Source of the DNA: Myxococcus stipitatus | GTDB taxonomy: Bacteria > Myxococcota > Myxococcia > Myxococcales > Myxococcaceae | Length of the DNA: 64,000 bases | Assembly: GCF_038561935.1 (NCBI RefSeq) | Contig: NZ_CP102770.1 | Coordinates: 2,418,001-2,482,000, forward strand | Direction of reading: 5' to 3' | Shown here: piece by piece, positions 17,490 to 25,265 of the stretch | Numbering within the stretch: the stretch's first letter is position 1 | How the letters are laid out: every line of letters begins with the position of its first letter | Position numbers and translations under genes: made by a program | Notes under the pieces: generated by a model | The model's database searches: none | Told to the model about the DNA's origin: nothing | Seen by the model: the letters and a program-made list of their open reading frames with translations, nothing else

Positions 17490-20400
17490 CTATTTCTGCA
17501 GGACACGAAGCTCCTTGGTCAGTCCGCGTGCGGGGTCTCCAAACACATTGTCGGAGGCGGTGACGCTCCCCGTCATTCCTCCCACCACGTTCCAGTGGGT
17601 GTCGACTCCAAACGCCACCGTGGTCGGCTCATCGCCCAGGTTCCAACTGGCGCCTTCGGCGCAGACCTGGGTGAAGTCCTGCTGCACGTTGTAGGTCGAG
17701 CGGTTGGGATAGCCGACCTGTCGGTAATAGCCCTGGTTCGTGCCCCCCGACTGAGGGTCTCCGAAGGTCGCCGCGCTGAAGGTGACGCTGCCCGTCACGC
17801 CTGGGATGAAGCGGAACCTGCCATTCGCCCCGTAGGCCACGTCGCAGGGCCCCGGCAGGTTGAACGTGGCGCCATCTCCGATGCCCGAGTTGAAGGTGGC
17901 GATGTCGTAGCCCCCGGGCAGGTCCTTGGGCACGTTGATGGGCGCGAGCGGCAGCGGCCCCTGGTCCCAGCCCGTGACGACGAACATGAAGCGCGTGGGC
18001 AAGGACTGCTCATAGAGCAGGAGGTTGTCCGCCGACGTGGTGCCGGAGAGCATGTCCATGTTGGGCTCATCCAGCGGCGACGTGAATTCGCCCTGGGCCT
18101 TGGCGTTGCGCAGGGCCTGGAGGTACCAATCCCTGGCGATGGCCGGGAAGTACTTCAGCTCCAGCGCCCACAGGTACGCCTCCTTCAGGATGTAGAGGCG
18201 GGCGGACATGGATTGCGTCGGCGCCAGTGTATTCAGATACGTGTAGACGCCGACCCCGCTGGAGGTGGTGGTCGTCGAGTCGCGCTGGAAGGAGAACGAG
18301 AAGTCGAACGTCCCGCCGGTGTAGATCTCCTCCGTCGCGGCCACGCCCATGTTGTCGTTGGGGCCAATCTTCCCGGTCTCGAGGAAGCCCGCGTAGAGGT
18401 TGACGTCCAGGTGGACGCCGAAGCCCGCCGTCTCGCTGTTCGTCACCCGGTACTGGCCGTCGCAGACCGACCCGCCGCTCATGGCGAACTTGAGGTACTT
18501 CTGGCCGTTGAGGTTCGTCGGCGTGCCGTACTTCGCGACGACGGCTGCCACGTAGTTCTGGCCCGTGTAGAAGGTGCTCAGGTCGGTGCCGTCCGGCGCG
18601 GTGAAGATCTGCTGAATCTGCTGCGGCGTCTTCCCCTGGGCGGCCAGCCGGTTCACGCACTCGGTATACAGGCTGAACATCCGGGCGTTGATGGCCGCCT
18701 CGGTATAGGAGTCGACCACGCCCGGCGTACACGCGTAGGTGAAGTAGTCGCCCGCGGCGGTCTCATCCGCGTCCTCCGAGGCGACGGGCCAGTGGGCCAC
18801 GAGCAGCGGCGCCGGGTTGAAGGTGGTGTCCTGGTTGAACGCGAGGTTCGCCGCCGTCCCGTATTGGGAGCGCAGCCAGAACATGGAGCGGCCGAAGTAA
18901 CACCCGTAGGGGCGGACCAGGTAGGGCGACGGGTCTCCGGGCGGGAAGTAGGGGTGCCGGTAGGACTTCGTCTGCACCTTGATGCTCTGGGCCGAGTACT
19001 TGCCGTCCTGCCACGCGAAGTGGCCGGAGGCGCCCGCCTTCACGGTGATGCCCCAGCTCACCCCCGTCTGGAACCCCGCGAACATGTCGATGCCGGCGGC
19101 GGCCGTCGCCTTCGTGGTGTATTGGAACCCCAGGCTCGCGGAGAAGTTGACGTCGTTCAGGATGACGTCCTCCTGGGTCGTGTTCATCTCGTAATCAAAC
19201 ATGTTCCAGTCGGCCATGCCGTCGGGGCTGGTGTTGTCCCAGACCTCCGGTGCCGGGACAGGCATGGGGAACGGGTCGCAGATGGACGTGAGCAATCGCT
19301 TGCCCGTGTTCTCCTGCTTGGGCGGGTGGAGGGCCGTCTGCACCTTGAAGTCGCCATACTTCAAGGACGCCATCTGGATGGGCGAGCCGATCGACGACGA
19401 GGCGAGGCGCACCCACGCGAACCCCAGGATGATGGGGAGCAGGGTGGTGCCCTGGCTCGACGACTCGGGGGTGTTTCCGAAAGAGAAACACATCGAGATG
19501 GGGCCTTCCGTGTCCTCGGAGGTGCTCGGGAAGAGCTTGCCGTACTCCTTCCAGACGGGCGCGGCCGTCGAGTCGAGTTGCCGCAAGGGCCGGATGTCTT
19601 GAATCACGGCGATGCTGATGGCGTCGGCTTTGTTGTGGTCGGCGAACAGCGCGACGAGTCTGCCCGCGGGGTCCACGGCCAGGGCCGGGCCCTTCGCCTT
19701 GCGGCTCTTCACGGAGCCAGGCCAGGTGAGGAGCATCGGTGCCGGGGCGTTGCTCGGGCGGGCGTGGCAGTCCGCGTCCAGCGTCCAGGAGAAGGTGGTC
19801 GCCGTGGTGTTGTGGTCATCCCAGAGCGCCGCGACGACGCAGTTGACGGAAGGGGCCGTGGTCGTGGCGCCCGGCTGGGAGACGAGGATGGTGCGGATGT
19901 CGAGGTGCGAGATGTTCCCCGAGGTCTGCGTCGGGCTGGTGACAGGGGCCGTCAGGGACCAGGTCGGCACCTGGGAGACCCAGTTGTTGGTGAACGGGTT
20001 GTAGAAGTTCGTGTCCAGGACGAGGTGGTACACCTGCACCGTGTTGTGCGTGGAGTCCCAGGCCACGTAGTTGAGAAGGATTTCCGTCTCACCCTTGCCA
20101 ACACCTGCCGACACGCCATTGGAGGAAACCTTCACACCGATGGGATTTCCTCCCGCGGAGGAGGCCGGAAGGCAGACCTGGCACCAGTCTGTCGTGGCGC
20201 GTTGGACGCCGGGCGCGAAGCGGGCCGCGTAGAGGTCGCTGTTCTTGGAATCAATCCAGAAGACGTAGAGGGCGTCCTGCCGTGCCACGACACCCAGCCG
20301 CTTCGTGGTCTGGAAGTTGAGGGAGGATTGGAGGGAATCCTTCTGGAGGCTGAACGAGGTCCAGGGGTCCAGGCGCTTCGGATTGCCCTGGGGGCGGCTG

Positions 20401-20624
20401 TTGTAGGCGGCGGTGGCGGAACTGAAGAAGCCCTGGATGTTGTCGTCATCATTGACGCCCACCAGGGCCATCGCGCCGCCCATCGGGATGAGACGGAATT
20501 CGCCATCGTCACCATCGACGTCGAGTGGGCCTGCGACAGGAATGCCGACGATATCCGTGGTGGAGGGAGGCGACGGGAGCGGCGGCGTCGAGGTGGCCGT
20601 GGAAGTGGACACAGCGGGTTCCAT
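17490..20624 (-). CDS. Unknown 1044-aa protein with C-terminal FGDP repeats, RHS locus
   Basis: I do not recognise the family as a whole. The N-terminus has a Ser/Thr/Pro-rich lead (about 1-25) and no clear signal peptide. Residues about 30-430 read like a beta-propeller (VVARQDALYVFWIDSKNSDL, ALAVDPAGRLVALFADHN). The central part (about 430-900) is aromatic and Gly-rich with FAGFQTGVSWGITVKAGASG. The C-terminus carries two copies of a short beta module (VAYGANGRFRF...FGDPQSGG and VAFGVDTHWNV...FGDPARGL) that resembles modules appended to secreted Streptomyces glycosidases, from memory. It is the first gene of the minus-strand RHS locus. No good ribosome site precedes the ATG at 20624. A CAATTG-repeat palindrome lies 40 nt upstream, and a small CGAGAT/ATCTCG palindrome lies at 17377-17390 downstream. 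Confidence 0.8.
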   Translation of the reverse strand: MEPAVSTSTATSTPPLPSPPSTTDIVGIPVAGPLDVDGDDGEFRLIPMGGAMALVGVNDDDNIQGFFSSATAAYNSRPQGNPKRLDPWTSFSLQKDSLQSSLNFQTTKRLGVVARQDALYVFWIDSKNSDLYAARFAPGVQRATTDWCQVCLPASSAGGNPIGVKVSSNGVSAGVGKGETEILLNYVAWDSTHNTVQVYHLVLDTNFYNPFTNNWVSQVPTWSLTAPVTSPTQTSGNISHLDIRTILVSQPGATTTAPSVNCVVAALWDDHNTTATTFSWTLDADCHARPSNAPAPMLLTWPGSVKSRKAKGPALAVDPAGRLVALFADHNKADAISIAVIQDIRPLRQLDSTAAPVWKEYGKLFPSTSEDTEGPISMCFSFGNTPESSSQGTTLLPIILGFAWVRLASSSIGSPIQMASLKYGDFKVQTALHPPKQENTGKRLLTSICDPFPMPVPAPEVWDNTSPDGMADWNMFDYEMNTTQEDVILNDVNFSASLGFQYTTKATAAAGIDMFAGFQTGVSWGITVKAGASGHFAWQDGKYSAQSIKVQTKSYRHPYFPPGDPSPYLVRPYGCYFGRSMFWLRSQYGTAANLAFNQDTTFNPAPLLVAHWPVASEDADETAAGDYFTYACTPGVVDSYTEAAINARMFSLYTECVNRLAAQGKTPQQIQQIFTAPDGTDLSTFYTGQNYVAAVVAKYGTPTNLNGQKYLKFAMSGGSVCDGQYRVTNSETAGFGVHLDVNLYAGFLETGKIGPNDNMGVAATEEIYTGGTFDFSFSFQRDSTTTTSSGVGVYTYLNTLAPTQSMSARLYILKEAYLWALELKYFPAIARDWYLQALRNAKAQGEFTSPLDEPNMDMLSGTTSADNLLLYEQSLPTRFMFVVTGWDQGPLPLAPINVPKDLPGGYDIATFNSGIGDGATFNLPGPCDVAYGANGRFRFIPGVTGSVTFSAATFGDPQSGGTNQGYYRQVGYPNRSTYNVQQDFTQVCAEGASWNLGDEPTTVAFGVDTHWNVVGGMTGSVTASDNVFGDPARGLTKELRVLQK

Positions 20625-20663
20625 TTCGTGACAGGAGATGACGGTGGGGGTGCTCCGTGATTA

Positions 20664-20677
20664 CAATTGCAATTGCA
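20664..20677. promoter_or_regulatory. CAATTG tandem / TGCAATTGCA palindrome in a divergent promoter region
   Basis: Two head-to-tail CAATTG boxes (20664-20669 and 20670-20675) create a perfect 10-bp palindrome TGCAATTGCA (20668-20677). It sits in a short AT-rich island between the divergent 1044-aa gene (starts 20624) and the secreted-protein gene (starts 20839). It is a plausible operator or part of a promoter for either. Confidence 0.35.
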
Positions 20678-20838
20678 GCGCCACCCGCCTCGGCGGGTCC
20701 TGTCCCAGCGGGCGCGCTCGGCGACATGGGGAGAGCGAGGAAGTGTCCGCGTCCAACAGGAACGCGGTTGCGTCCTTCCCATGTCAGAGCATCTGGGTTG
20801 TGCTGGACCTGAATCGTTGAAGGCCGAAAGGAGTTACC

Positions 20839-21492
20839 GTGAATCTCCTAGGAGTCGTGGTCATCCTGGCCCTGTCCTCCGCCGCGCCTCCGGGCTCGGA
20901 GGGAAGTTGCGCGACGGCGAATATCGAGACAGCACTCAAGGCCGTGTTCGAGCGCTACCCGAGCGCGGATGAGTTGGACCTGACGCGTGATTCTGGAGAG
21001 CCCATCACGCCCGAGTTCCTGTCCACCGCGTTCAAGGTCCGCGATGTGCGGAACGGTTACGCGACGCTCGAGCATGCGGACCTGGTGGAGCGCTACGAGG
21101 CGGCGCTGTTCAAGAACTCCAGCGGCTATCACCTGGTCATCGTGTCCACGGGAGGCTCGGTGAATCGCATGGGCGTCTTCCGCTGCGATGCGCGGGGCCT
21201 GGTGTCGGATGCGCAGGCCTTGAGCTTCTCCCGGGAGGACGCGCTCAAGCTCTATGGGGAGGCGGGGCTCATCGGGAAGAAGGGGCTGACGGAGCAGCAC
21301 CTCCAGGACTGGGCGGGCTCGCTCGTGCAGATTGCCCTGCCGCGCAAGGGGCGGAGCATCGTGCTCAAGGCCGCCGTCGACGAGCCGGCCCACGTGTATG
21401 GAAAGAAGGTGGGGTCGGTCGAGTACAGCGACGGCCGCTTCGTTGTCCGCTCGCTCGGAAGGACGAAGCAGGCGTCCGCGTCAGGCGAGTGA
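20839..21492 (+). CDS. Secreted protein of unknown function
   Basis: 217 aa from GTG 20839, supported by AAAGGAG 6 nt upstream. A signal peptide (NLLGVVVILALSSAAPP, about 1-20) precedes a compact mixed alpha/beta protein. It contains RDVRNGYATLEHADLVERYEA in the first half and GKKVGSVEYSDGRFVVRSLG near the end. The single Cys pair is C24 and C109-like (FRCDARG). I do not recognise the family. It is transcribed divergently from the RHS locus and followed 100 nt later by a hydrolase gene on the same strand. Confidence 0.72.
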   Translation: MNLLGVVVILALSSAAPPGSEGSCATANIETALKAVFERYPSADELDLTRDSGEPITPEFLSTAFKVRDVRNGYATLEHADLVERYEAALFKNSSGYHLVIVSTGGSVNRMGVFRCDARGLVSDAQALSFSREDALKLYGEAGLIGKKGLTEQHLQDWAGSLVQIALPRKGRSIVLKAAVDEPAHVYGKKVGSVEYSDGRFVVRSLGRTKQASASGE

Positions 21493-21595
21493 GCCTCCAG
21501 TCCCCGGGCCTTGCCTGCCCGTGGTGGATTGCGCCCCCTCTTCGCGATGGCGACTTTTGGGCCATTCATTCCTGTCCGAGGGAAGGGGCTCGACG

Positions 21596-22306
21596 ATGTC
21601 CGTGAACATCCTGCTGGTGCATGGTGCGTGGGGGGACGGCTCCAACTGGAGTCGTGTCATTCCCTTGTTGGTGTCACAGGGCTTCCACGTCACGGCGGTC
21701 CAGAACCCGCTGACCTCGCTCGCCGACGACGTGGCGAACACCCGGCGCATCCTGGCCCTCCAGAAGGGGCCGACGCTGCTCGTCGGTCACTCCTACGGGG
21801 GCGCCGTCATCACCGAGGCGGGCACTGACTCGGACCTCGTCACGGGGCTGGTCTACATCGCGGCCTTCGCTCCGGACGCGGGGGAGGGGCTCGGGGACCT
21901 GCTCGGCCGCGGGCAGCCTCCTCCAGGCGGCGCCAACATCTATCCGGACCCCGACGGTTTCCTGTGGATCAAACAGGAGGGCTTCCGCGAGAGCTTCGCG
22001 CAGGACCTGGGAGAGATGGAGGCGCGCGTGCTGGGTGTCACGCAGCGGCCCATCTCCGGTCGCTGCTTCAGCGACAAGGTGTCCCGGCCCGCGTGGAAGG
22101 TGAAGCCCTGCTGGTACCAGGTCTCCGAGCAGGACCGGATGATTCCCCCCGACACGGAGCGGTTCATGGCGCAGCGGATGCGGGCGACCACACGCTCGCT
22201 TCCGGCCAGCCACGCCTCGCTCGTCTCGCAGCCGGCGGAGGTCTCGAAGCTCATCCTGGAGGCCGCCGCGAGCGTCGAGGCCGGAGCGGGCGCCAGCATG
22301 CACTGA
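21596..22306 (+). CDS. Alpha/beta hydrolase (salicylate esterase/EstC-like)
   Basis: 236 aa from ATG 21596 (GGGAAGGGG upstream). It opens with NILLVHGAWGDGSNW, the oxyanion-hole segment of the small alpha/beta hydrolases related to plant methylesterases and bacterial EstC. The nucleophile is in GHSYGG (S73 by count). The acid is near SEQDRMIPPDTERF, and the catalytic His is in ASHASLVSQP. It acts on an ester or amide that cannot be named from sequence. The family is cytoplasmic, and no signal peptide is seen. The in-frame ORF upstream to 21332 overlaps the preceding gene and is not used. Confidence 0.87.
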   Translation: MSVNILLVHGAWGDGSNWSRVIPLLVSQGFHVTAVQNPLTSLADDVANTRRILALQKGPTLLVGHSYGGAVITEAGTDSDLVTGLVYIAAFAPDAGEGLGDLLGRGQPPPGGANIYPDPDGFLWIKQEGFRESFAQDLGEMEARVLGVTQRPISGRCFSDKVSRPAWKVKPCWYQVSEQDRMIPPDTERFMAQRMRATTRSLPASHASLVSQPAEVSKLILEAAASVEAGAGASMH

Positions 22307-22389
22307 CACGGGGCCCCTGGCCCTCACTGGCCGCGCGATGCCGGAGCCGGTAGTGTCGCGCTCGCGAGGCCCGGGCCAGGAGCGCTGCC

Positions 22390-23001
22390 GTGCGGACGTG
22401 TCGACAGGGTGTGGTGCTGGCGCTCGCATGGGCCTGCGGACTGGGATGTCTTCCGGACCCTGTCGACGTCGCGGGAAAGCGCTGTGACGCGCGCGAGGAA
22501 TGCGGCGCGGGCTTCCTCTGCCAGGCCGGGCGCTGCGCCACGGACGGCGCCGGGTCGGACAACCTGGTGGGCAATCCGGGCTTCGAGCAGGGGGTCGAAG
22601 GCTGGGTGTCCTCGGGCTCGCTGAGCACGGTGCGTCCGGGCTTCCGGGGCGAGTCCGCGGGGCGGCTCGAGGTTCCGCTCGCGCGGGAGCGGGTGACGCT
22701 CCAGCCGCTCTCCCCGCCGCTGCTCGAGGCCCACGACAGCTACTACTGCGCGTCGGCGTGGGTGCGAGGACCTTCCGGGAGCTCGGCGACGCTGGCCCTG
22801 CTGAGTGACTCCGAGCCCCAGGACCCGGTGTCCGTCTCGCTGAATGACACGTGGCAGGAGGTGAAGACCTCCACGCTCTTCGTGGGGGATGAGGTGGGCT
22901 CGGTGCTGCTGACCTTCGTCGGCGCGCCGGGCGCCGCGCTGAGCGTGGATGAAGTCCGGCTCTGGCGCGCGGGCTCCATCTTCTGTGAGGACACGCCGTG
23001 A
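22390..23001 (+). CDS. Putative lipoprotein with a Cys-rich and a carbohydrate-binding-like domain
   Basis: 203 aa from GTG 22390. It starts with a lipoprotein signal (lipobox GLGC, C20). A short Cys-rich segment follows (RCDAREECGAGFLCQAGRC, about 32-49), as seen in many myxobacterial surface lipoproteins. A beta-sandwich domain begins at NLVGNPGFEQGVEGW (about 59-73), the usual opening of CBM-type modules, and ends in ALSVDEVRLW. It probably sits on the cell surface and binds glycan. Its TGA overlaps the GTG of the FHA-activator gene by 4 nt, so it heads a signalling operon. Confidence 0.78.
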   Translation: MRTCRQGVVLALAWACGLGCLPDPVDVAGKRCDAREECGAGFLCQAGRCATDGAGSDNLVGNPGFEQGVEGWVSSGSLSTVRPGFRGESAGRLEVPLARERVTLQPLSPPLLEAHDSYYCASAWVRGPSGSSATLALLSDSEPQDPVSVSLNDTWQEVKTSTLFVGDEVGSVLLTFVGAPGAALSVDEVRLWRAGSIFCEDTP

Positions 23002-24302
23002 GCGACTCGGCGCCGAGCACCGCGCCCCTCACCGAGAAGACGGACCCGGAGGGACCGCTCTCGCCGGTGCGGCTGCTCGTCCTCGAGGGCAAGGACCCCG
23101 GGCGCTCCGCGGTGCTGGAGCGAGGCACGGCGGTGGTGGGGACGCTGCCGTCCTGTCAGCTCGTCCTCACGGACGACACGGTGTCTCGCCGGCATCTGAG
23201 CATCGAGCTGTTGGGGACTTCGTTGCGGGTGCGTGACCTGGGGAGTCGCAACGGCACGCGCTATCTGGGCGCGCGGGTGGAGGTGGTGGAGGTGCCCGTG
23301 GGCGCGCTGGTGTGCCTGGGGCGGACCCAGCTCGCGCTGCTCCCCGCGGCCTCGTCGACGGAGCGGGTCAGCACCCGCGCGGAGCTGGCGGGACTGCTGG
23401 GGCGCTCGCTGGTGATGCGTCGGCTGTTCACGGACATCGAGCGGGTGGCTCCCACGGGGCTGCCAGTGCTGCTCCAGGGGGAGACGGGCACGGGGAAGGA
23501 GGGCATCGCGAGAGCGCTGCATCAGCTCTCCGGCAGGACGGGCGCGCTGCGGGTCTTCGATTGTGGCGCGGTGCTTCCCGGGTTGTTGCCTGGGGCGTTG
23601 TTCGGGCATGCGCGAGGGGCCTTCACGGGGGCGGTGGCGGAGGCTCCTGGCGCGCTCGAAGGGGCGCATGAGGGGACGCTCTTCCTGGACGAGGTGGCGG
23701 AGCTTCCGCTGGAGGCCCAGCCGGCCTTCCTGCGGGTGCTGGAGACGGGCGGCTTCTTCCGCTTGGGGGAGAACGTCGAGCGGCGCGTCCGCTTCCGCGT
23801 CATCGCCGCCACCCATCAGGACCTCCAGGCCGCGGTGAAGAAGGGGACGTTTCGAGAGGACCTCTATCATCGCCTCGCGAGCGTCGTGCTCCGGGCCCCG
23901 GCGCTGAGGGAGCGGCTGGAGGACATCCCGCTGCTGGCCGAGCACTTCGCGCGGAGCTTGGGGACCTCGCTCCCGCTGTCGCCCGCGAGCCTGGCCACGC
24001 TGACGGCCTATCACTGGCCCGGCAATGTGCGGGAGCTCCGCAACGCGGTGGAGCGGGTCGTGTCGCTGGGCGCGGAGGCCGCGTTGCCTCGGCTCGCGAT
24101 GGGGGAGGACTCGCGGGCGGAGGACTTCCATGCGACGCGGGAGCGGGTCCTCCAGGCCTTCGAGCGAAGCTACCTGGAGGCACAGCTGGCCCGGCACAAG
24201 GGGTCCGCCTCGGCGGCTGCCCGCGCGGCGGGGCTGGCCCGCTCCTACTTCTATCGCCTGCTCAAGACGCACGGGATTGTTCCCAGAGGCGGGAAGGGCT
24301 GA
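22998..24302 (+). CDS. FHA-domain sigma54-dependent transcription activator
   Basis: 434 aa. The N-terminal FHA domain (about 25-117: VVGTLPSCQLVLTDDTVSRRH, then LGSRNGT) binds phosphothreonine. The AAA+ domain follows, with Walker A GETGTGKE (161-168), the sigma54-contact loop GAFTGA (207-212) and Walker B TLFLDEV (227-233). A Fis-type helix-turn-helix is at about 395-425. All key residues are present, so it should remodel sigma54-RNA polymerase. FHA-type activators of this kind are typical of myxobacteria, where Ser/Thr kinases control them; the kinase gene two positions downstream is the obvious partner (inference). Its GTG start overlaps the previous stop. Confidence 0.95.
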   Translation: MSDSAPSTAPLTEKTDPEGPLSPVRLLVLEGKDPGRSAVLERGTAVVGTLPSCQLVLTDDTVSRRHLSIELLGTSLRVRDLGSRNGTRYLGARVEVVEVPVGALVCLGRTQLALLPAASSTERVSTRAELAGLLGRSLVMRRLFTDIERVAPTGLPVLLQGETGTGKEGIARALHQLSGRTGALRVFDCGAVLPGLLPGALFGHARGAFTGAVAEAPGALEGAHEGTLFLDEVAELPLEAQPAFLRVLETGGFFRLGENVERRVRFRVIAATHQDLQAAVKKGTFREDLYHRLASVVLRAPALRERLEDIPLLAEHFARSLGTSLPLSPASLATLTAYHWPGNVRELRNAVERVVSLGAEAALPRLAMGEDSRAEDFHATRERVLQAFERSYLEAQLARHKGSASAAARAAGLARSYFYRLLKTHGIVPRGGKG

Positions 24303-24332
24303 CGCGAGGCGCTTGGGATAACGTCCGCGCGC

Positions 24333-25265
24333 ATGTGGCTTGCCGTGGTGATGACGGTGTTCCTGGGGCAGGCGGCCCCCGCGAACCCCTATCTGGAACA
24401 AGCATGGGGGAAGTACGAGTCGCTGCATTTCGCGGAGGCGGTGGAGCTGCTGCGGCTCGCCGAGCAGGTTCCCACGAGCACGCGCGCTCAGCGGATTGAA
24501 GTCCTGGAGCTGCGAGCCCGCTGCGAGCTGGCGGAAGGGCGGCGCGCGGAGGCGGAGGAGAGCTATACGCGCATGCTCACGCTGGAGCCTCGCGCCGAGC
24601 CTCCAGGGGACCTCTCCCCCAAGATTCTCGAGGCCTTCCAGGCGGTGAAGCGCGGGCTCTTTCCCGCGGACTATCTGGCGTTGAAGCGGCTGCCAGCGAC
24701 GGAGGGGTTGGTGCGGGTGGAGGTGGTGGACCCCTGGCACCGGGTCTCGGGCGCGGTGCTGCGCTGGAGGGATGGCTTCGGCGAGGCGTGGAGGGAAGCC
24801 CAGGCGACCGCCGACGAAGGGCGCTGGCTGTTCGAGCTCCCCAGGGACAGGCGTGTTCCGGTGGAGTGGTACGTGGAGGCGCGCGACGCGGAGGGGAAGG
24901 AGGTGGCGCGGCTGGGGGCGCCTGCTTCGGAGGCGGAGGTTTCGCGCGCCGCCACAGAGCCGCTCCTGGCTCCGGCATCGCGGCCTGGCGACACATCGCG
25001 AGCCTCCACGGAGGTCGCGGCCTCCAGCCGTCTTCGGTCGACGCTGGGCTGGGTGGCGATGGGGGCGGCAGTCGCCGCTGGCGTTGGCGGAGCGGTGCTG
25101 CAAGTCCGCTCCCATGAATCGCGGGAGGCCGCAGGGCGCGCGGAGTGGGCCAGGGATGCGCGGCGTCACTCCGATAGGGCTCGCTCCCAGGCGGGGTGGG
25201 CCACGGGGCTCTTCGCCGTTGGCGGAGCGGCGGCGCTGGGCGGAGGGGTCCTGTTCGCATGGTGA
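24333..25265 (+). CDS. TPR-like protein with C-terminal membrane segments
   Basis: 310 aa. A signal-like N-terminus (WLAVVMTVFLGQAAPA) is followed by TPR-like helices (about 18-105: AWGKYESLHFAEAVELLRLAEQ, then RAEAEESYTRMLTLEP). A beta-rich middle section comes next, and two hydrophobic segments near the C-terminus (about 232-255 and 288-308). The ending matches a group of proteins that accompany myxobacterial PEGA kinases. It is encoded 30 nt after the FHA activator, and its TGA overlaps the kinase ATG by 7 nt, so it probably works in the same pathway. Biochemical function unknown. Confidence 0.82.
   Translation: MWLAVVMTVFLGQAAPANPYLEQAWGKYESLHFAEAVELLRLAEQVPTSTRAQRIEVLELRARCELAEGRRAEAEESYTRMLTLEPRAEPPGDLSPKILEAFQAVKRGLFPADYLALKRLPATEGLVRVEVVDPWHRVSGAVLRWRDGFGEAWREAQATADEGRWLFELPRDRRVPVEWYVEARDAEGKEVARLGAPASEAEVSRAATEPLLAPASRPGDTSRASTEVAASSRLRSTLGWVAMGAAVAAGVGGAVLQVRSHESREAAGRAEWARDARRHSDRARSQAGWATGLFAVGGAAALGGGVLFAW

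Noticed and set aside
17595-20660. A 1021-codon plus-strand open frame opposite the 1044-aa gene
   Set aside because: Same reason: antisense to a well-formed gene, with biased composition (VEVRVQDEVVHLHR-type runs).
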